Assembly: GCA_903844735.1 (NCBI GenBank)
Contig: CAIMUX010000003.1
Span: forward strand, 36,207-100,206
DNA from: Candidatus Eiseniibacteriota bacterium
GTDB taxonomy: Bacteria; Eisenbacteria; RBG-16-71-46; CAIMUX01
Direction of reading: 5' to 3'
Length of the DNA: 64,000 nucleotides
The notes beneath the pieces were generated by a model that saw only the letters and a program-made list of their open reading frames with translations, searched no databases and had not been told where the DNA came from. Below are positions 18,336 to 29,289 of this stretch, one piece after another. Positions within the stretch are counted from its first letter, which is position 1. Each line of letters begins with the position of its first letter. Made by a program: the position numbers and the translations under genes.

Positions 18336-19583
18336 TCATACCACCCGCCGCATGAACTCGTCCCCGACCATCAGCCCCAGCCCGCCCCGCGCCGCCTGCT
18401 CCTCGTCGTAGCGCTCCGTGGCATCAGGCGTCTCCCCAGGACGGCGGATCGCCACCGGCACCGGATCGCGCCCATGCTGCCCAGACTCCACCGGCGTGGG
18501 ATGGTCCGGCAGAATGGCGATCGTCGCCTCGATTCCGCGGTTCTCGAGCCCATCGAGGATCAACCGAACCAGCCGCTGGTCGAGGTACTCGATGCACTTG
18601 ATCTTGAGGTCCAAGTCGCGGGAATGGGCCGCCTCGTCCGTCGCCTCGACATGAAGGTAGACGAAGTCGTGGTCGGCCAGGGCGTCTAAGGCGGCCTCGG
18701 CCTTCCCCTCGTAGTTCGTGTCATGGAGACCGGTGGCGCCGGGCACGCGGATCAGGTCCATGCCCGCATACACGCCTAACCCCATCACCAGATCGACAGC
18801 CGAAATCACCGCCCCGCGGACGCCGTATAGCTCGTGCAGCGTCTTCATCGTCGGGCGGCGCCCGGGCGACCAGGTCCAGATGACATTCGCCTCGTCCTTG
18901 CCCGCCGCTCGGCGCGCCACGTTCACCGGGTGGTTTTCGAGAATCGGTACGGCTCTGCGGTAGAGCTCGATCAGTCGCCCGGCGGTCAAGGCCGCTCGCG
19001 CGGGGTCTTCACCCTTCACCTCGCGGGTCTTCGGACGCAGGTCGGCTACCCGCCCGCCGACATGGTCGTGCGGTGGCGCGCACTCAACCGCGGACGAGGC
19101 CCACCCTCCGGGCAGAACCATCAAGTGCCGGTAGCTCACCCCCGCGTGAAGACGGACCGGCATCGGGCCACGCCCACCGCCCAGCTCCGCGTCGAGCGCT
19201 TGGATGAGTTCCGTCGCCTCCTCGGTCGAAATGTGCCCGGCGGAGTGGTTCTTGATGCGGCGGTCGTCCACCGGCCCCTCCACGCACGCGAGATTGCAGC
19301 GCAATGCGACATCGCCGTCCGCGACCGCGACCCCCATGCTCGCCGCCTCCAGCACGGCGCGTCCTTGCGAGCTGGCGGAGGCGTCATAGCCAAGGACGGC
19401 CAGGTTCGCGACCGCCGAATCGGCCGGGCCGGTTTCGCCGATGGTGCGCAGCCGCCCCATCCTGCCTTCCCGGGCCACCCGATCGATGTGGGGTTTGTGG
19501 GCCACCATCAGCGGAGTCTTGCCGCCGAGCCTCTCGACGGGAAGATCCGACATGCCATCGCCGATGATGATGATCGACTTCAT
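18336..19583 (-). CDS. Cofactor-independent phosphoglycerate-mutase family protein, putative homoserine kinase
   Basis: 415 residues of the alkaline-phosphatase-like superfamily: GDGMSDLP at the N-terminus, the Ser-bearing ADSAVANLAVLGYD, HVEATDEAAHSRDLDLKIK and ILPDHPTPVESGQHG as metal-binding motifs. Two readings exist: archaeal-type phosphoglycerate mutase (ApgM), or the related group proposed to be a homoserine kinase replacing ThrB. The ATG overlaps the stop of a residual thrC 3' end by four bases. That placement directly after threonine synthase favours the homoserine kinase reading, and no other homoserine kinase is visible. Role inferred: O-phosphohomoserine supply for threonine synthase. 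Confidence 0.8.
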   Translation of the reverse strand: MKSIIIIGDGMSDLPVERLGGKTPLMVAHKPHIDRVAREGRMGRLRTIGETGPADSAVANLAVLGYDASASSQGRAVLEAASMGVAVADGDVALRCNLACVEGPVDDRRIKNHSAGHISTEEATELIQALDAELGGGRGPMPVRLHAGVSYRHLMVLPGGWASSAVECAPPHDHVGGRVADLRPKTREVKGEDPARAALTAGRLIELYRRAVPILENHPVNVARRAAGKDEANVIWTWSPGRRPTMKTLHELYGVRGAVISAVDLVMGLGVYAGMDLIRVPGATGLHDTNYEGKAEAALDALADHDFVYLHVEATDEAAHSRDLDLKIKCIEYLDQRLVRLILDGLENRGIEATIAILPDHPTPVESGQHGRDPVPVAIRRPGETPDATERYDEEQAARGGLGLMVGDEFMRRVV

Positions 19584-19925
19584 GCCCGATACTCCCGGAC
19601 CAGAAAGTCCTTGAACGCCTGGTAGCTGGTTACCATCTTTCGATCATACTCTACACCCGTGTCGAGCCCGCGTGGGCTGTCCGGCAGCGGCGGATCGATC
19701 CCGATGAGGGCGCGGATCTTCTCGGGGGACTTGGCCGAGTGCATCGTCTCCAGCGAGTCGGAAAAAGAGGGCCACCACGCGGATCCCCTCCACGCCGAGG
19801 AAGGCGTGGGCTGATGGTGGAACCGGTGTCGCCGCACCTGCCGGGCAGGACTGGCGTACGAGAATCGCCGACGACAAGCTCGCCGTCACCTTCGCCTCCG
19901 CGGAGACGTCGAGGGAGGCGCCGAG
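19580..19925 (-). pseudogene. Decayed metY-thrC copy (three collinear fragments)
   Basis: Base-level comparison with the intact genes shows three blocks in order. 19580-19755 matches the thrC 3' end (25195-25370; shared IRALIGIDPPLPDS and KDFLVREYRA). 19755-19835 matches an internal thrC part (about 26070-26150; HAFLGVEGIRVV). 19835-19925 matches the metY 3' end (about 26655-26720; GCCGTCACCTTCGCCTCCGC-type identity). About 700 and 510 bases are missing between blocks. The stop still overlaps the kinase ATG, so the remnant marks the original metY-thrC-kinase order. It is not expected to make a functional protein. Confidence 0.85.
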
Positions 19926-19943
19926 CGTGCGACTGGCATTCAC

Positions 19944-20624
19944 CTACCTCGACACGCGCAAGACCACCCCCATCGATCGATTGGAGATGCGCACGGAATC
20001 CCGGTCCGGACCGTCGTTCGTGTTGGTCACACCGAACATGTACGCTAGCTCCACACCCAGCGCAACGCCCGACACGTGCGTTCCTACCCCGACGCTGATG
20101 ACAGGAGCGAAATCCAGATCCGTGACCACCTGGTCCCGCGGAACGATCGAACGCCTCCTCGCGCTGGTCAGCCTGGACTGACTGCGCAGCAGGTACTCCA
20201 ATTGGCCACCGAGCCCGATCCTGGGCTCCCACGCGCCGACGGCCACTGCCTTCCACAACAGGCACCGAGCTGCCGCGACCCTGCTCTCGATCAGGACGCG
20301 GGCTGGATCACCATCGAATGTACCGCGGACGGTCCCACCTCGAGCACAGATCCGGACGGATCCGTCAATGCCCCAGGTGTCTCCAACGCGGTAGGATCCC
20401 ACCAGGGCCATTTCGGGCCCCCAAGTCCAACCGTACATCTTGTCGGACTGCTTTGGATCATACTCGAGCGTCGAACGGTCCGCACCCAGCTCCACTCCCA
20501 GAGCTACCTGTCCTCGCGAACCCGCTTGGCAGGTCCTCGGCGCAAGTGCGAAAAGGGCTGCCACCGCAGTCACCTCGAGCAGACGCCGCCCATGGCCCAT
20601 TCGGTCGCCATTGATGATCGTCAT
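19944..20624 (-). CDS. Putative outer-membrane beta-barrel protein (paralogue A)
   Basis: 226 residues from the ATG at 20624, preceded by AAGGGGAA. A signal peptide (LLEVTAVAALFALAPRTCQA) precedes alternating polar/hydrophobic strands typical of a small 8-10-stranded barrel. It ends with a short aromatic-poor strand, MGVVLRVSR. It is closely related to the next gene: both share APRTC, ELGADRS, YDPKQ, GDTWG, TDLDFAPVISVGV-type strands and NTNDG. No named family is recognised. It lies in the 5-kb block inserted between the thrC remnant and the intact thrC. Confidence 0.7.
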   Translation of the reverse strand: MTIINGDRMGHGRRLLEVTAVAALFALAPRTCQAGSRGQVALGVELGADRSTLEYDPKQSDKMYGWTWGPEMALVGSYRVGDTWGIDGSVRICARGGTVRGTFDGDPARVLIESRVAAARCLLWKAVAVGAWEPRIGLGGQLEYLLRSQSRLTSARRRSIVPRDQVVTDLDFAPVISVGVGTHVSGVALGVELAYMFGVTNTNDGPDRDSVRISNRSMGVVLRVSR

Positions 20625-20759
20625 CCGTTCCCCTTCTTGCATTTGTCAGTTGCTTGACGTGAGGTCAGACTGCAGGTCCTGTGGCAGCCCACATCGATCT
20701 GGCGCACGGGCTGCGTCTCGTGAGCCCAAAGCCGTCGCTCGGCCACACCGACTGACTCC

Positions 20760-21440
20760 CTATCTCGTCACCCGGATGGCCAAACCCATCGAACGATTGA
20801 AGATTCTCAGGCTGCCGCGGTTCAGGCCATCGTTCGTGTTGCACAATCCATGCATGTACGCCGCCTCCACTCCCAGCACAACGCCCGACAGGTGCTTTCT
20901 TACGCCGACGCTGATTACGGGGGCGAAGTCCAGATCCGCCAACCCAGCGTCCTCGCGCCAGCTTCCGCTCGCTGTCGCGCTGGTTGTCTTCGCCCAACTA
21001 CGCAGTGCGTAGTCCACCTGCCCTCCGAGCCCGATCCTCGGATCCCATGGACCAACGAGGATCGCCTTCCAAAACATGCACCGCGTTGCCGCCACCCGAG
21101 TCTTGATCACGGTGCGAACGCGCTCACCATACCACTCATGATAAAACGCTTGGCCGCGGGTACAGATCCTAGCGGATCCGTCCACGCCCCATGTATCTCC
21201 GACACGGAACGACTCCACCACGGCTACTTCCGGACCCCAGGCCCAACCCTGTTCTTCGTGAATCTGCTTCGGGTCGTACGCCCGCTTCGACCGATCTGCC
21301 CCCAGCTCGAACCCCAGGGTCACGCGATCTCCCGAACTGGCCAGGCAAGTCCGGGGTGCAGTCACAAAGAGCAATGACACCGCAACCACCCCGAAGCGGC
21401 GCAGCTTCTGACCTTTCTGAAAGCCATCGATGATCTTCAT
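20760..21440 (-). CDS. Putative outer-membrane beta-barrel protein (paralogue B)
   Basis: 226 residues from the ATG at 21440, preceded by AGGGGGA. It has the same length and layout as its neighbour: signal peptide (KLRRFGVVAVSLLFVTAPRTCLA), then strands with GDRVTLGFELGADRS, YDPKQ, GDTWGVDGSARICTRG and LDFAPVISVGV. The two clearly arose by tandem duplication and have diverged strongly at the ends and in loops. Outer-membrane localisation is inferred from the strand pattern. It lies between paralogue A (135 bases away) and the 865-residue secreted protein. Confidence 0.7.
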   Translation of the reverse strand: MKIIDGFQKGQKLRRFGVVAVSLLFVTAPRTCLASSGDRVTLGFELGADRSKRAYDPKQIHEEQGWAWGPEVAVVESFRVGDTWGVDGSARICTRGQAFYHEWYGERVRTVIKTRVAATRCMFWKAILVGPWDPRIGLGGQVDYALRSWAKTTSATASGSWREDAGLADLDFAPVISVGVRKHLSGVVLGVEAAYMHGLCNTNDGLNRGSLRIFNRSMGLAIRVTR

Positions 21441-21598
21441 GCAGTCCCCCTTGCAGTCGACGTGTGCCTCGGAGAAGTGAACCCGTTGAGGCGTGCGCCT
21501 GTGAGCTCGCCCACGGACGATTCTGAACTGTCGCACGGGACTGGACCTGGGAGCCCAAGAGCCATCCCCCAAGCCCGTCGTACACGGCACCCCGTCGA

Positions 21599-24266
<2,668 letters not shown>

Positions 24267-24760
24267 CCTTCGAAGAGAACTCACGGGACGAGGCTGACCA
24301 ATTCCGCCCCGCGGATGGCCGATGGGACGGACATTCGGCCGAGTTCCAGGGGCTCATCACTCCCAAACAAATGCACCTCGCACGATCCGCCTTGCGCGCA
24401 ACCGCACGGACGGACGGACGGACGACTTCGGAACCGCAGCTCCCGCTGGTCGAGCATGGCCCGATCAACCGACGATCGAGAGGGTAGACGCCCGGAATGG
24501 ACGTGTCAAGCAATTGAATTCGGAGGGAACGAACGTGGATTCCAGAGTGTCGCCGACTCCAAACAAACCTCGCGGCGCACCTCGAACTCGGCTCGACTCG
24601 TTCGCGGTCACTCGGAGCGGGCCGAACGGTGCCTGGGGGCACTCAATTCTTTTCAGCCGGCAAATGCAGGCTGCGTGTCTCCGTGGGTACCCCCTCGCCG
24701 AGCGGAGCGGACCTGCACCCCGTGATGGTCTGGCCGGAATGTCGGTGAGCGATCGTGCGG
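24267..24760. other. Intergenic stretch upstream of the repeat-controlled gene, with (ACGG)4 tract
   Basis: No convincing gene is seen on either strand. The stretch presumably carries the promoter of the 865-residue protein gene. A tetranucleotide tract (ACGG)4ACG lies at 24406-24424, which is another short simple repeat in the same upstream region. I could not choose a promoter. Confidence 0.5.
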
Positions 24761-25198
24761 CTACCAGTCGCCGGGAAAGCCAGACAGAACGTAGGCCAGT
24801 GTCACGTCCAGCGCCGCCCCAACCCCGGCAAGCACCGGCCGGTAGATGACCCTAGCGCGTGTCGCCTTCGAGATCCGGGCCACATCGATACGGGAAGTGT
24901 CCGGCGCGGACGACGAGCCGGGGAGAACTGAGTAGCGGTACCTTGATAGCTTCACCCAGGGCTGGGGTGAATCGCCAGAATCGACAACATGCCCGGAGAG
25001 TTTGCGGCCATCGGCGAGTTCCAGGCGCACGGTCCGGCCAGGAATCAGCTCCTGTGAGGTGGCCGGAGCGCGGAGGAGATTCTCGTCGACCGCCGCGCCC
25101 AGCGAGTACCCGACCACGGTACAGCACGAGGTCAGTGTTGGAAGAAACAGAATCAGCATCAAGGGCGCGATCCGAGCAAGGGGTCCTCCCGATTTCAT
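24761..25198 (-). CDS. Small lipoprotein of unknown function
   Basis: 145 residues. The ATG overlaps the thrC stop (ATGA) and starts MKSGG, echoing the MKS start of the kinase gene, which follows the other thrC end in the same way. A hydrophobic stretch (RIAPLMLILFLPTLTSC) ends in a lipobox Cys. A glycine-bearing GYSLGAAVDE, a small beta-rich region (VRLELADGRKLSGHVV) and a C-terminal hydrophobic segment (YRPVLAGVGAALDVTLAYVL) follow. No family is recognised. Its position shows that the rearrangement breakpoint lies within the first codons after thrC. Confidence 0.7.
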   Translation of the reverse strand: MKSGGPLARIAPLMLILFLPTLTSCCTVVGYSLGAAVDENLLRAPATSQELIPGRTVRLELADGRKLSGHVVDSGDSPQPWVKLSRYRYSVLPGSSSAPDTSRIDVARISKATRARVIYRPVLAGVGAALDVTLAYVLSGFPGDW

Positions 25199-26556
25199 GC
25201 CCGATACTCCCGGACCAGAAAGTCCTTGAACGAGCCGTACTCAGTCGCCATCTCCCGGTGGTGCTCGACACCCGAATCAAGCCCGCGCAGGCTGTCCGGC
25301 AGCGGTGGGTCGATCCCGATGAGGGCGCGGATCTCCTCGGGGAACTTGGCCGGATGCGCCGTCTCCAGTGAGATGGCGGTCGTCCCCGCCAGCTCGGGGT
25401 GCAAATCGAGAAACGACTGCAACCCCGCCCAACCCACAGCCCCGTGCGGTTCGAGGACCGCTCCATGCGTCTTGTACGCCTCCACGATGGCGGCCCTCGT
25501 GTGCGCGTCGTCAATGCTCACCCCGTGCAGCTCGCGTCGCATCCTCGGCAAATCCGGCGGCACACGGAGATTGCCCACCTCATCCATCGATCCGCCGTAG
25601 AGGTCGACCACCCGCGCGAGGTTCGATGGATGCCCGACATTCATGGCGTTGCTGATGCACTTGAGCGATGGGTCGATCTTGGCATAGCGGCCGGTTTCCA
25701 GAAAGCGCGGCACCTCGTCATTGGCGTTGGTGGCAACCACGAACCGCTCCACCGGAAGGCCCATGTGAAACGCCAGAAGTCCGCCCATCAAGTCACCGAA
25801 GTTTCCCGAGGGCACGGAGAAGATGACTTTCTCGCCGCCCGCGACGTCAGCCAGTCGCGAGGCGGCATGAATGTAATAGACCGACTGCGGCAGGAGCCGC
25901 CCGATGTTAATCGAGTTGGCCGAGGTTAGCCCTAAGCCGGCCAGGTCGGGATCAGAAAACGCCTGCTTCACCAGCGCCTGGCAGTTGTCGAACTTGCTGT
26001 CGAGGGCTAACGTGGCGACGTTGCCGCCGAGGGTGGTCATCTGGCGGCGCTGCCGGTCCGAAACTTCGTGAATCGGAAAAAGAACCACCACGCGGATCCC
26101 CTCGACGCCGAGGAAGGCGTGGGCGATGGCGGAACCGGTGTCGCCCGAGGTGGCGGTGAGGACGAGCAGCTCGCGTCCGCGCTCGCGCACGAGACGCCCC
26201 AGTGCCCGGCCCATGAACCGGGCCGCGAAGTCCTTGAACGAGGCCGTCGGACCCCGATCGAGGCGCATGACATGCCGTGTTCCGCTGATCCGCTCCAGCG
26301 GTACGTCAAAGTCGTAGGCGTCGTCGCAGAGTTCCTTCAGTGCCGCCGGCGTGAACGCGGCCTCGGTGTAGAGGCCGAGCACCTCCGCCGCCAGCTCCGG
26401 ATAGGAAAGATCGCGCGCCCGGGCGAGGAACCCGGGTGCCAAGCGCGGGATCGGATCGGGCATGAAGAGACCCTTATCGCCGGCTTGTCCGGTCAGGAGC
26501 GCCTCGGCCAGGTCGACCTCCGGGACTCCGCGATTCGTGCTGTAGTACCGGATCAT
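25195..26556 (-). CDS. thrC: Threonine synthase
   Basis: 453 residues from the ATG at 26556, preceded by GGAGGAAA and overlapping the metY-like stop by four bases. It starts with YYSTNRGVPEVDLAEALLTG, typical of the longer bacterial ThrC type. The PLP-binding Lys is K108 in PTASFKDFAARF, with TATSGDTGSAIAHAFLG and SVPSGNFGDLMGGLLA as phosphate-binding loops. It converts O-phosphohomoserine to threonine. It sits in the order Lrp regulator, metY-like, thrC; the kinase that should follow is now 5.6 kb downstream, beside a decayed thrC copy. Confidence 0.95.
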   Translation of the reverse strand: MIRYYSTNRGVPEVDLAEALLTGQAGDKGLFMPDPIPRLAPGFLARARDLSYPELAAEVLGLYTEAAFTPAALKELCDDAYDFDVPLERISGTRHVMRLDRGPTASFKDFAARFMGRALGRLVRERGRELLVLTATSGDTGSAIAHAFLGVEGIRVVVLFPIHEVSDRQRRQMTTLGGNVATLALDSKFDNCQALVKQAFSDPDLAGLGLTSANSINIGRLLPQSVYYIHAASRLADVAGGEKVIFSVPSGNFGDLMGGLLAFHMGLPVERFVVATNANDEVPRFLETGRYAKIDPSLKCISNAMNVGHPSNLARVVDLYGGSMDEVGNLRVPPDLPRMRRELHGVSIDDAHTRAAIVEAYKTHGAVLEPHGAVGWAGLQSFLDLHPELAGTTAISLETAHPAKFPEEIRALIGIDPPLPDSLRGLDSGVEHHREMATEYGSFKDFLVREYRA

Positions 26557-28109
26557 GGACGGTTTCCTCCTGACGCCTCCCCGGCCGAACCCGCCGTGCC
26601 GCGCCGGCTCGGCGTATCCTCCGGACAGCAACGCCCACCACCACCCGCTGAACAGCACTGCCCCGCCGGGGTCGCCGACGACATGCTGACCGTCACCTTC
26701 GCCTCCGCCGCATCCAGCGCCTGGGACAGGTCGGCGATGATGTCGTCGGGATGCTCGCCCCCGACGCAGAGGCGTATCAGATTCATCGGGATGCCGGCCA
26801 GGGTCCGCCCCTCCTCCCCCTGCTGCTGGTGGGTGGAAATTGCCGGAATCGTGGCCACCGACTTTACGCGACCGAGGTCCGTAGCCCGCCAAATGCGCTG
26901 CATCGCGTCGAACACATTCCGCGCCGCCACCGCGCCGCCTTTCACGCAGAACGACATCAGGTGTCCGTAGCGGTTCATCGGGCAGCGGTACTGAGCGTCG
27001 TGCTCGCTGTCGACGAGGAATAGGTACCGGCTCGCCAGGGCGTGCAGCGGGTGACTGGGCAGGCCGAGATAGTGAACCTGCTCCACCTGCCGGTGCCCGG
27101 CGAGGAACTCGGCGACTTGCAGGGTGCTGCGGCTGAAGAGATCAACCTTGGAACGTAGCGTGCGCAGGTCGTTGAGCGAAAGGATGGCGTTCATCGGTGA
27201 GAGGTTCGGGCCGTGGTCCCGATTCGGCAGCAGCTTGAGATAGGTAGCGAAGTCGGCCTTCATCTCCTCGGAACCGCGGCGGCTCACTAGGTTCTTCCGC
27301 GCGATGACCGCCCCGGCGATGCCGAACCCAGAGGAGGTCATGGTCTTGGTCACCGACTGGACCACGATATCCGCGCCGAGGGCGATGGGTCGCAGTAGCG
27401 CGGGAGTCGCCACCGTGCTGTCGACGATGAGCGGGAGGCCGTGGGCGTGGGCCAGTTCCGCCACCGCCCGCAGGTCAAAGAACGCCTGCCCTGGATTGGA
27501 CGGCAGCTCCCCGTAGAGGAAGCGCGTGTCGCCGTCGATCTTCGACTCCCACTCAGATAGGTCGGTCGAGTTCACCACCCAGCGGCACTCGATCCCCCGC
27601 TCTTTCATCCTCCGCACACTGAACTGCTGAAACGTCCCGCCGTACACCTGGCAGGTCGAGACGAAGTTCATCGCACGGCCGGGGTTCTTTTCGTCGACCG
27701 CTAAGAACGGCTCGGTCGCGCTGGCGATGGCCGCCATCCCCGAGGAGGTGGAACAGCAGGATGTCTCGCCGTCGAAGCCGTACCCTTCCAGTAGGGCGAG
27801 AACCTGCTCAAGGTAGTAAAGGCTCGGATTGGCGATCCGCGAATAGCACCAGGTCGGGATCTGGTAGGAGAGCGCAGCCTCCATCTCGTCCGAATCGCGG
27901 TAGGCCTGCGAGGAACTCAGATAAACCGGCTCGATGATCGATCCCTGGTTGTTCTCCAGCGCCTCTCGCATCGTGTAGAGGCCGTGGACCGCCATCGTGT
28001 CGAAGCGGCATGCGCGCATCGCCGTGAGGTCGGCGGCGTGGCGACGGCCCGCTTCCTGAGCTGCGGCCACGTAGCGGGCTACGCCGGGGGAGTTGGTTTC
28101 GTCGGTCAT
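26553..28109 (-). CDS. Cys/Met-metabolism PLP enzyme, MetY/MetB-like
   Basis: 518 residues from the ATG at 28109, preceded by AGGAGG. Cys/Met-metabolism PLP family: PVYLSSSQAY and YSRIANPSLYYLE near the N-terminus, VDSTVATPALLRP, and the PLP Lys K255 in QSVTKTM, where most homologues have a Gly-His after the Lys. Likely reactions are O-acyl-homoserine sulfhydrylation or cystathionine formation; the substrate is not decided by sequence. A 35-residue Cys/Gly-rich tail (GQCCSAGGGGRCCPED) extends past the usual end and overlaps the thrC ribosome site. An Lrp-type regulator lies 27 bases upstream in the same direction, so feedback by an amino acid is likely. Confidence 0.88.
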   Translation of the reverse strand: MTDETNSPGVARYVAAAQEAGRRHAADLTAMRACRFDTMAVHGLYTMREALENNQGSIIEPVYLSSSQAYRDSDEMEAALSYQIPTWCYSRIANPSLYYLEQVLALLEGYGFDGETSCCSTSSGMAAIASATEPFLAVDEKNPGRAMNFVSTCQVYGGTFQQFSVRRMKERGIECRWVVNSTDLSEWESKIDGDTRFLYGELPSNPGQAFFDLRAVAELAHAHGLPLIVDSTVATPALLRPIALGADIVVQSVTKTMTSSGFGIAGAVIARKNLVSRRGSEEMKADFATYLKLLPNRDHGPNLSPMNAILSLNDLRTLRSKVDLFSRSTLQVAEFLAGHRQVEQVHYLGLPSHPLHALASRYLFLVDSEHDAQYRCPMNRYGHLMSFCVKGGAVAARNVFDAMQRIWRATDLGRVKSVATIPAISTHQQQGEEGRTLAGIPMNLIRLCVGGEHPDDIIADLSQALDAAEAKVTVSMSSATPAGQCCSAGGGGRCCPEDTPSRRGTAGSAGEASGGNRP

Positions 28110-28136
28110 GGTTTCTAAGCCTCCTGGTTGGGTGGT

Positions 28137-28721
28137 TCAGCGACTCTGTCGGCGACAGGTGACGCCTCCGGGGTTTTGTGATGCGGCCGCATCGTCAGCC
28201 ACGATTCGCGCCTCCTCGCTCGACACCTCTAAGGTCCGGCGCTCGGGGACGGCAACGCCGGGCGATTCCGCCAGGGGGAAGCCCTGGTCGTCTTTCACGG
28301 TTGAGAGCACCAGGAATGTCTCCTGCTTCTCCACACCGCGGATCGCGCCAAGGCTGTGTGTCAGGAGGTTGCGCAGGTGGTCGATGTCGCGCAGTACGAC
28401 ATGCAGCATGTAGTCATAGCGACCCGTCACATGCAGACAGGTCACGACCTCGGGCACGGCACGCACCCGGGCCTCAAACTCGTCAATCGGACCAGCCTGG
28501 TGCCGGTCGAGACTGATGAGGACCATCGCCTGCACGTGGTAACCCAGTTCCGTTGGGTCAAGCAACGCTCGGTAGCCCCGAATGAGGCCACGTTCCTCCA
28601 ACTTCCGCACCCGGTCGAGGGTGCTGGAAGGGGCCAGGTCGACGGCCCTGGCGAGGTCGGCATTGGAGATGCGACCGTTGGCCTGGAGTGACAGCAGAAG
28701 CTTACGGTCGACGTCGTCCAT
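28137..28721 (-). CDS. Lrp/AsnC family transcriptional regulator
   Basis: 194 residues from the ATG at 28721, chosen because MDDVDRKLLLSLQANGRIS is the canonical family start; an in-frame ATG at 28745 is possible and neither has a strong ribosome site. An N-terminal winged helix-turn-helix (ADLARAVDLAPSSTLDRVRKLEERGLI) is followed by an RAM ligand-binding domain (VVTCLHVTGRYDYMLHVVLRDIDHL). The C-terminal 35 residues are an unusual extension. As first gene of the metY-thrC unit it probably controls it, and itself, in response to an amino acid. Confidence 0.92.
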   Translation of the reverse strand: MDDVDRKLLLSLQANGRISNADLARAVDLAPSSTLDRVRKLEERGLIRGYRALLDPTELGYHVQAMVLISLDRHQAGPIDEFEARVRAVPEVVTCLHVTGRYDYMLHVVLRDIDHLRNLLTHSLGAIRGVEKQETFLVLSTVKDDQGFPLAESPGVAVPERRTLEVSSEEARIVADDAAASQNPGGVTCRRQSR

Positions 28722-28774
28722 AAACAGAAGATTGCCAGATGACATTCTGCGTGTCAATACAAATGTTGTCGATA

Positions 28775-28802
28775 GTTCGTCGTGACGAAAGGGATGACGA
28801 AC
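28775..28802. promoter_or_regulatory. Inverted repeat upstream of the Lrp-type gene, possible operator
   Basis: GTTCGTC at 28775-28781 and GACGAAC at 28796-28802 form a perfect 7-base inverted repeat with 14 bases between, just upstream of the regulator start and within locally AT-richer DNA. Lrp-type proteins often autoregulate through such sites. There is no further support. Confidence 0.4.
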
Positions 28803-28963
28803 AACATTGCGATTGTATCGCCATTCGCCGAATTGTCGGCACACCCGAAAGGCTATGGCGCGCCAGGGATGATCGCAGTTCGGGCTCTGCGATGGCGCTG
28901 GGGACGGCCCGATCCCGCTACCGACCTCCGTTTCCGGGACCGATCCTCCGCGCCCCGGCCGGA

Positions 28964-29128
28964 CGTTTCCGGCCCCGCCGTTGCCCGAACATCGAGTGCC
29001 GGTTCTACGAGCCTCACCCGGATTGGCGTCATGCCCATCGGGGGTTCTACTACCTCGCGTTCCGATCCCCCGACGCCGAGCTTTGCGTCCCCGGTAACCA
29101 GTGCCGGTACCACGTTCACGTACATTGA
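28964..29128 (+). pseudogene. Possible transposase zinc-ribbon fragment
   Basis: A 54-codon stretch reads RPRRCPNIECRFYEPHPDW, then HRGFYYL and later CVPGNQCRYH before a stop. The CPN-x2-C ... aromatic ... C-x5-C layout resembles N-terminal zinc ribbons of some IS transposases, but the expected second half is missing. The flanks (28803-28963 and 29129-29289) show no gene. Weakly supported. Confidence 0.3.
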
Positions 29129-29289
29129 AGATCTCGTCGCCAGCCTCGTCGTTCTGACTTCTGGATTCTGACTTCTGGCTACCTGAGTAGTTACTAGTAT
29201 TCTATCGACAGACTGCCGTGTGGCGATCGAACCGATTGCTTCATGGTCGGCCAGATCGAACCGCCCATCGTCTCCAAAGGAGAAGCACC

